Assembly: GCA_905221605.1 (NCBI GenBank)
Contig: CAJNDS010000288.1
Span: 64,001 to 117,500, forward strand
DNA: 53,500 nucleotides
DNA from: Symbiodinium natans
Taxonomy: Eukaryota; Sar; Dinophyceae; Suessiales; Symbiodiniaceae
Direction of reading: 5' to 3'
The notes beneath the pieces were generated by a model. It had not been told where the DNA came from. It did not search any database and was given only the letters and a program-made list of their open reading frames with translations. Positions 43,180-53,500 of the stretch are shown here, in pieces (the first letter of the stretch is position 1; each line of letters starts with the position of its first letter). The translations under genes and the position numbers were made by a program.

Positions 43180-44240
43180 TTACAATGAATGAAGCGCACG
43201 CAATGGACGCAATGCCCAAAGACTATAAAAGAGACTGATTTTAACTGTTGTCCTCGGGTGCCAATTCCTACATCTCGGTCCCAGAATTGTGATCTGCTGC
43301 TGTGCTCGAGTCACTACAAACTTCCTCTGGCGCAGAGAGGCACTGGCCGTTGCCGTGCCTGCTCTTGGGCGGGCAATTGGTAGTGTTGGCACAGCCTCTT
43401 CAGGCTCTTGTGGGTGGCATAGTCCACAGTAAGGTGCCTGCGCCGCTGCGGTTTGGCCTGGCCCTACGCCTCGCTTGTTTTCTGTGTGCTGTTGCGCAGC
43501 TTGCTCGGAAACGTGTTCGTTTCGTGCTCGGCTGGTCTCTTGCGGAGACCGGGCTGGCACGCCCACAGCGAGCTACGAAACTGCTCGCTTTGCTATTTCG
43601 CTGTTCTTGTCGCTGTCGAGCCGCAACTGTCCGCAACCATGCGTAAAAAAAAAAAAAAAAAACAGTGTCATCCTGCTGAGGTAGCCGAGGTGTCTTCCGC
43701 TTGTTGGAAAACAAATACTGCTGCTCTGCGAATGCCCTGCTGCTGTCAGCCTGGTGCTGCCGCCGCCCGCTTTGCTGCTTGCGCGGCTCCTGTGCGAACC
43801 TGCCTGCTGGGCCTTTTGATGGGGATTGAAATAATGGCAGATGTTTGGTCCGCAACTGAATTGGTGCGCCTACTGGGCCGCCCTGTGTGATTGCCTGTGC
43901 CGCGCTTGTTGTTGTCTTGTTGTTGATGCATTGGTCCATGTTCAAGCGGCTTTTGCCTGTGCCTGTGCTTGTGCGCATATGCCTTTGCCTGTGCTTGAAG
44001 TGTTTGTGTCCGGCTGTGCCGGCTGTGCGGCTGATAGTGTTGTGGCAGCGTTGCGGTCCGCAGCCGAATGTATGCTTCTGGTTGCTTAGTACTGCACAAT
44101 AAGTACGCCCAAAAATGCCAATGGTTTCAGCCTGATGTGGCCTGCTCTGTTGCGCGAGCTGCCGCTGTTTGAACTAAAAAATCTTCTTGCGCCTGTTCTT
44201 CTTCATTGTTTTGCGGCAAGTCCGCGACAATGCCCGAGCT
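43180..44240. other. Several overlapping open frames, coding content undecided
   Basis: Three minus-strand frames overlap between 43400 and 44100, all rich in Q, A, T and R, so codon-level choice is not possible by eye. A poly-A run at 43646-43662 sits inside one of them, arguing against that frame. Part of this region is probably coding for low-complexity segments of the gene that starts at 44836. Confidence 0.3.
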
Positions 44241-44619
44241 TGAACTATGGAGTCATCCCGGGCTGCCAAATAGTTGTGCTTGATACCATCGAATATTCCT
44301 GAAGAAACTCGGCCGATGCTAAAATCACAATGGGCGCCTCTGCCTCAGCACGACGATCAATCACCTTCGAAATCACCATGTGCCTCCCGGGGCTTGCGTG
44401 GACAGCTCTGTGCAGCGCACGTGATGCCAACTCGAGCTTTCCGCGCGGACTGCGGGCTTTGCCCAGCCTGGCACCATTCGGTGGTTTTGGCGGATAACTC
44501 AGCCTGGCGTGGGCTTGCTTTTTGGCGGCGGCGGGTGAGGGGTAGCATCCCATGCAATGGTACAAGGCTGTGGTGCCTGTGGCAGCGGTGTGCAATTCTG
44601 CCAGCTGCTGCTCCTTGCT

Positions 44620-44836
44620 ACTGACACTGAACGGCCGCCTTTGGCCCGGTGCCTTGGGCTCTGCGTTTCTGGCTCTGCACCGGCCTGGCGGTAGCTTTGG
44701 TCTTTGCTGTCAAGACTGACGCATTTCGGTTTCTTGTCGTCACCGGGACGTGCTTTCTGCGGTGGTTTCGCCACAGCTTGCGGGCCACAGCTGCGGCATC
44801 CACCACTGACTTTGAACTCAACCCTGGCAATGCCAT
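44620..44836 (-). CDS. Probable first exon of the large K-rich gene
   Basis: ATG at 44836-44834 opens MALPGLSSKSVVDAAAVARK, LWRNHRRKHVPVTTRNRNAS and a basic stretch to KAAVQC, closing at 44618. Basic N-terminus, typical of dinoflagellate nuclear proteins. The start is the first Met of this frame after in-frame non-protein-like sequence. Another frame over the same bases is also open, so confidence is moderate. Confidence 0.42.
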
Positions 44837-45339
44837 GGCGGTCGCCCCTTGGTTCCGGGTAAGTGGAACACTCCTGGTGTGAGTGTGACATGCCCAATGA
44901 TTGTAACGGTATGTCATGACTCACATGTTACTTCAGCAATGCGTGGGAACCACGTTGGAGTCTTCTAAATTTGAACATCGCGGCAGCAATCGCACTCGCA
45001 CGCTGTGGCTTTGCGGTGTGCACAAGAACAGCGTCATCATCAAGCCAAGTCAAGGCAATCATGGCAAATTCAAAGCACTAGCCCGTCAAACATGAGCGAC
45101 ACACATCAGCAACAGCAAGGCGTGCCTGATTATCTGACGGCCTGGAGTTGATTTGCCATTGGCTCCGTCGGGCTGCATTGCAATCAGATATGGAACAGAT
45201 CGACCATCGCAGATCGCAGCCTTGGCACAGCAAACATCAACGTCATTCAGCATGACATGTGGTCGAAAAGGTGAACATGGTCACACAGCAATCACAACAA
45301 ACAGTGAACATATCACACATGTCACACATTCCACATCTA

Positions 45340-45535
45340 AACCCTCGAGCCCCACACCCCAAAAGCCCTGAGACCTAAAACTAAAACCCTGCTAAAACCC
45401 AAGACGTAAAGCGCCGCCCAGCCCAAACCCAAACCCTGCCAACCTTATGCCCTAAAGCCCCAAACCCTGTAAACCCTAAGACCATAAAGCACTAAGCCCT
45501 GCAAACAAACCCAGACCCTAAAGCCCTAAACCATG
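45340..45535. repeat. Degenerate CCCTAAA tract
   Basis: CTAAACCCTCGAGCCCC, CCCTGAGACCTAAAACTAAA and CCCTAAAGCCCTAAACC-like units. It directly precedes the palindromic minisatellite. Confidence 0.75.
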
Positions 45536-46905
45536 TCGCGACTTGTCGATCTTGACGTGTGATCCCAGCCACGTGTCGAATTCGACAAGCGATGATGGCC
45601 CTGTGATGATGTCGACGTATGATCGAGCATTGGTCTGACCACCTGTCGTATTCGACAAGATGTGGTGACAATTTAGCATTCTTGACATGTCATCATGACC
45701 ACATGTCGAAATTCACGATTTGTAGTGACCACATGTCAATCCTGATGTCTGATCCTAACCACCTGTCAAAATCGACAAGTGGTAGTGATCACTTGTGATT
45801 TTGGACGCGCGCTCCTGGCCATATGTCTAACTCGACAACTAGCAATGGCCGCTTGTGGATTTTCATGTCTGGTCCTGGTCACACGTCGATTACGACACAT
45901 GGTGGTGACCACACGTCGAATTTGACATGTGGTCACTGCCACTTGTCGAAATCGACATGTCACCACCGCCACTTGTTGGAATCGACATGTCACCACCACC
46001 ACTTGTCAAAATCGACATGTGGTCCCGGCCACGCGTGGACTCCGACAAGTGGTGGAGACCACATGCCTGATTCGATTTTTGTGACCGTCACAACACTTAT
46101 TCCGACATCCGTTTTGACATCAAAACACTTTTTTTCGACATACATCCAGTGCCACACCACTTGTAGGAGCCTTCCTGCACAAGCCACACGTCAAAATCGA
46201 CATGTGGTCGACATGTGGTTCATGCGACTTGTCAAATTCGACATGTGGTCCATGTGAATTGTCACACTCGACGTGTGGTCAGTGTGATCTGCGAAACTCG
46301 ACATGTGGTCCGTGCGACTTGTCGAATTCGACATGTGGCCAAACAACATCGACATGTGGTCCGTGCGACATGTCAAACTGGACGTGTGGTGGATGTGACT
46401 TGTCGAATTCGACATGTGCCCCACATGACTTGTCAGAATCGACACGTGGTCCACACGAACCATCAAAACCGACACAGATCCCAATGCGACTTGTCAAATT
46501 CGACATGTGCCCCATATGACTTGTCAGAATCGACACGTGGCTCACACGAACCATCAAAAACGACACAGATCCCAATGTGACTTGTCAAATTCGACATGTG
46601 CCCCATATGACTTGTCAGAATCGACACATGGCTCACATGAACCATCAAAATCGACACAGATCCCAATGCGACTTGTCAAATTCGACATGTGCCCCATATG
46701 ACTTGTCAGAATCGACACGTGGCCCATGCGACTCATCGAAATCAACATAGGGGCCATGAGACTTGTCAAGCTCGACATGTGTCCCATGCGATTTGTTTGT
46801 GGTCCATGCGACTTGTCAAATTCAGTGTGTGAAACCTGCCACCTGTAATATTCTACATGTGAGCCATGCGACTGTCGAGTTGTCAAATTTCATGTGTGGG
46901 TCATG
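45536..46905. repeat. ~30-bp minisatellite with palindromic core GTCGAATTCGAC
   Basis: About 45 degenerate units of roughly 30 bp. A typical unit is CATGTGGTCCATGCGACTTG followed by TCGAATTCGA. GTCGAATTCGAC (or GTCAAATTCGAC, GTCAGAATCGACA) is a dyad, while the intervening part varies (GGTCCATGCGA, GGTCACTGCCA, GCCCCATATGA and others). Because the period is a multiple of three, some frames stay open on both strands, giving SNSTCGPCDL-like or VEFDKSHGPH-like strings that I do not regard as protein. Confidence 0.9.
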
Positions 46906-46919
46906 TCTTTCTAAACCTG

Positions 46920-47450
46920 AAACCATAAATCAACCCTGAACTCAACGTGAACACTTTGACTCTGAAGTCAACAAGCGGCAAGTCTGGCCGGCACTGTGTT
47001 TCAGACATATCAACGCTCCTGAATCAAGGAGCCTCAGCAAGCAGTTGGGTGTGTGTGTGGCTCATGGCCACTGAATAAACTGCTCATGCCGGCTGCATGC
47101 TTTGTGACAAGATATCCGTGCCATCACTGTGCAATGAGAACTGACATAATTGACAATGGTGACAACAACAAACAGCATCTGCAAACACACATCTTTTGAC
47201 TGACACCGTCTGTGTCCGCATCTGAGCCAGAAAACTGGCATCGTCTCATGCTATTACCGCCAGCCACCAACGTAGAGCCGACTTAACAAAGGCTAGAACG
47301 ACCAACCGCAAGCCGCAAGCAGCATGTGTTTAGAACATACCTGTTGTGTTAATGTATCGCACCCAACACACGGCTTGAACCGCTTGTGGAGGTCAACAGA
47401 ATCACTGCTAGTAGCACCTAATTACTTGCTCTGGCAGCGGCAGGTGCGAC
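46920..47450. other. Intergenic stretch, nothing recognised
   Basis: No supported exon, repeat or RNA gene between the minisatellite and the methyltransferase stop codon. It should hold the 3' untranslated region of that gene. Confidence 0.45.
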
Positions 47451-47452
47451 CA

Positions 47453-52118
<4,666 letters not shown>

Positions 52119-52390
52119 GGCGTCGCAGGCAAACCAGAGTGATGACAGTATCACATAGACCTCTCTGGTGTTGTTGACGTTGTCGTTGTCGCGGAGCTAG
52201 CTGCTATACTACGAGGTACCACATTGAACTGACCAAGCGATGGGCATGTGTCATGTGTGAAGCGTGTTCGTTGAAGTGTTCGCAACACACCACGAGCCTG
52301 GCTGTCAAGCAAGCATGGTTGTAACTGAAGCATGAACGTGTCTTCTTGCCACCGAGTAGCGTTGTTGGCATTGCAATCGACAATCAATTA

Positions 52391-52490
52391 TTGGGGTTCA
52401 AGAGAAGCCCACAGGCGATCAAGCTCCTTGTGAGTGGGAAGCGCATCACCCTCAGGGAATGCCTGGGCAAGCAGGCAGCGGAAATAGTCT
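52391..52490 (-). CDS. Probable last exon of the next gene upstream
   Basis: Minus-strand frame CLLAQAFPEGDALPTHKELD followed by RLWASLEPQ and a TAA at about 52393-52391. Protein-like helical composition with a natural C-terminus. It lies about 270 bp before the methyltransferase start, so it would end a separate gene in the same array. Family unknown. Confidence 0.45.
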
Positions 52491-52654
52491 CAGTCACAGT
52501 CAGCCTAAATTGTAATTACGACAGCAACAGCAATGCACAACCACAACCACAACCACAACCAACTTGCCAACCAATGAATCACAAAACACAAAAAATCCCA
52601 AGCAATGACACAAACGATCTCGCATTTTTGTTGCACTCGTGTTGTGATCTTCTT

Positions 52655-52680
52655 GTTGTTGCTGCTGCTGCTGCTGCTTG

Positions 52681-52758
<78 letters not shown>

Positions 52759-53500
52759 GGTTGTGGTTGATGGTTGATGGTTACTGTTGGTTGTTGGTTG
52801 TTGGATGTTGGCCAATGTTGGCTGTTGGTCGTTGCCTTTTGGTCGTTGGCTGTTGCTTGTTGGTTGTTGCTTGTCGGTTGTGGGTTGCCGGTTGCTGGTG
52901 CCGGTTGCCGTTTGTTGGTTGCGGGTTGCCGGCTGTCGGTTGTGGTTTGTTGCGTTGTTGTTTTGTCGCTTTGTCGCTTTGTTGCTTTGTTGCTTTGTTG
53001 CCTTGTCGCTTTGTCACTTTGTTGTTTTGTTGCTTTGTTGATTTGTTACTTTGACTTTTTATTGTTTTGTACTGTTTTGTTTGTTGCATTTGAATTAATT
53101 GTTGATTGCTGTTGGTTGTTTTGCGTGTTGTTGTTCGTCGTTGTTCGTTCTTTGGTGTTTGTTGTCTGTTGTTTGTGGTTATTGTGTGTTTCATGTTATT
53201 GTGTTTTGTTTGTTTGTTTGTTTATTTGTGGTTGGTGTTTTTGTTGTGGTTGTTTTGTTTGTTTTGTTTGTGTTGTTTGTTTTGTTTGTTTTGTTTGCTT
53301 GTTTGTTTGCTTTTGTGATTGTGTTTTGTTTGTGTTGAATGGTTATGTTATGTTTGTTTGCTTGTTTGCTTGTTTCTTGTTCCATGTGTGTTTGTTTGTT
53401 TGTTTTGTTGTGCTTGTTTGGCTTGTTTGTTATGTTTTTGTTGTGTTTGTTGTGTTTGTTGTGCTTGTTGTGCTTGTTGTGTTTGCTGTGTTTGTTGTGT
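52655..53500. repeat. GTT, GGTTGTTG and TTGTTTG arrays
   Basis: Plus strand: (GCT)n then (GTT)n about 52655-52760, TTGGTTGTTGGTTGTTGG-like units to about 52940, TTGTTGCTTTGTCGC units to about 53040, then TTGTTTGTTTG and GTGTTTGTTGT to the window end. Low complexity; ORFs are artefacts. Confidence 0.93.

Noticed and set aside
45823-46886. Cys-rich repeated peptide (SNSTCGPCDL) as a possible repeat protein or CRISPR-like array
   Set aside because: The open frames follow from a 30-bp period and occur on both strands. Unit and middle segments are degenerate, unlike the exact repeats of CRISPR, and the genome is eukaryotic.

Overview
This window looks like nuclear DNA of a dinoflagellate, most likely a Symbiodiniaceae-type alga. 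The evidence: genes split into many short exons; introns of 59-110 bp that start with GC or GA as well as GT and carry short direct repeats at both ends; a decayed LINE polymerase of the kind common in these genomes; degenerate TTTAGGG tracts; large intronic triplet arrays; lysine/alanine-rich nuclear-type proteins; and a divergent cytosine-5 DNA methyltransferase. Almost every exon I can support reads on the minus strand, as expected for a unidirectional dinoflagellate gene array. All reading is by eye; splice sites were chosen by frame continuity and remembered family motifs, without alignment.

Layout, left to right (transcription runs right to left). 0.2-4.3 kb: a voltage-gated cation channel (S1-S6, pore, start of an EF-hand), with a LINE relic in its 2.5-kb intron. 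5.5-7.8 kb: interleaved CCA-type arrays and a ~55-bp minisatellite. 9.1-13.1 kb: a second voltage-gated channel with a calmodulin-like C-terminal tail. 13.5-14.75 kb: an 87-bp-arm hairpin, a larger degenerate inverted repeat of telomere-like sequence and an AT run. 15-21.8 kb: weak exon-like ORFs only. 21.9-28.7 kb: fragments of one or more further membrane proteins; the 24.8-25.2 kb part ends in a polycystin (TRPP) extracellular-domain signature. 28.75-29.7 kb: C-rich repeats.

30.5-44.8 kb: many minus-strand exons of one large or several adjacent genes: lysine-rich tails, an acidic segment, a four-cysteine zinc-ribbon-like module, a cupin-like segment, a repeated short peptide motif and a terminal His/Cys module. 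Introns here hold CAA/CA arrays and TTTAGGG-like tracts. 45.5-46.9 kb: a ~30-bp minisatellite whose unit has a palindromic core. 47.45-52.12 kb: an apparently complete DNA methyltransferase gene in about nine exons, with a >1-kb CAA/CAG array in one intron. 52.4-53.5 kb: a probable last exon of the next gene, then GTT/GTTT-rich repeat on the opposite strand sense.

The cation channels plausibly act in membrane excitability and Ca2+ entry, with EF-hands in the two voltage-gated genes giving Ca2+ feedback. The methyltransferase would act on nuclear DNA. No functional link between these groups is shown by the sequence.
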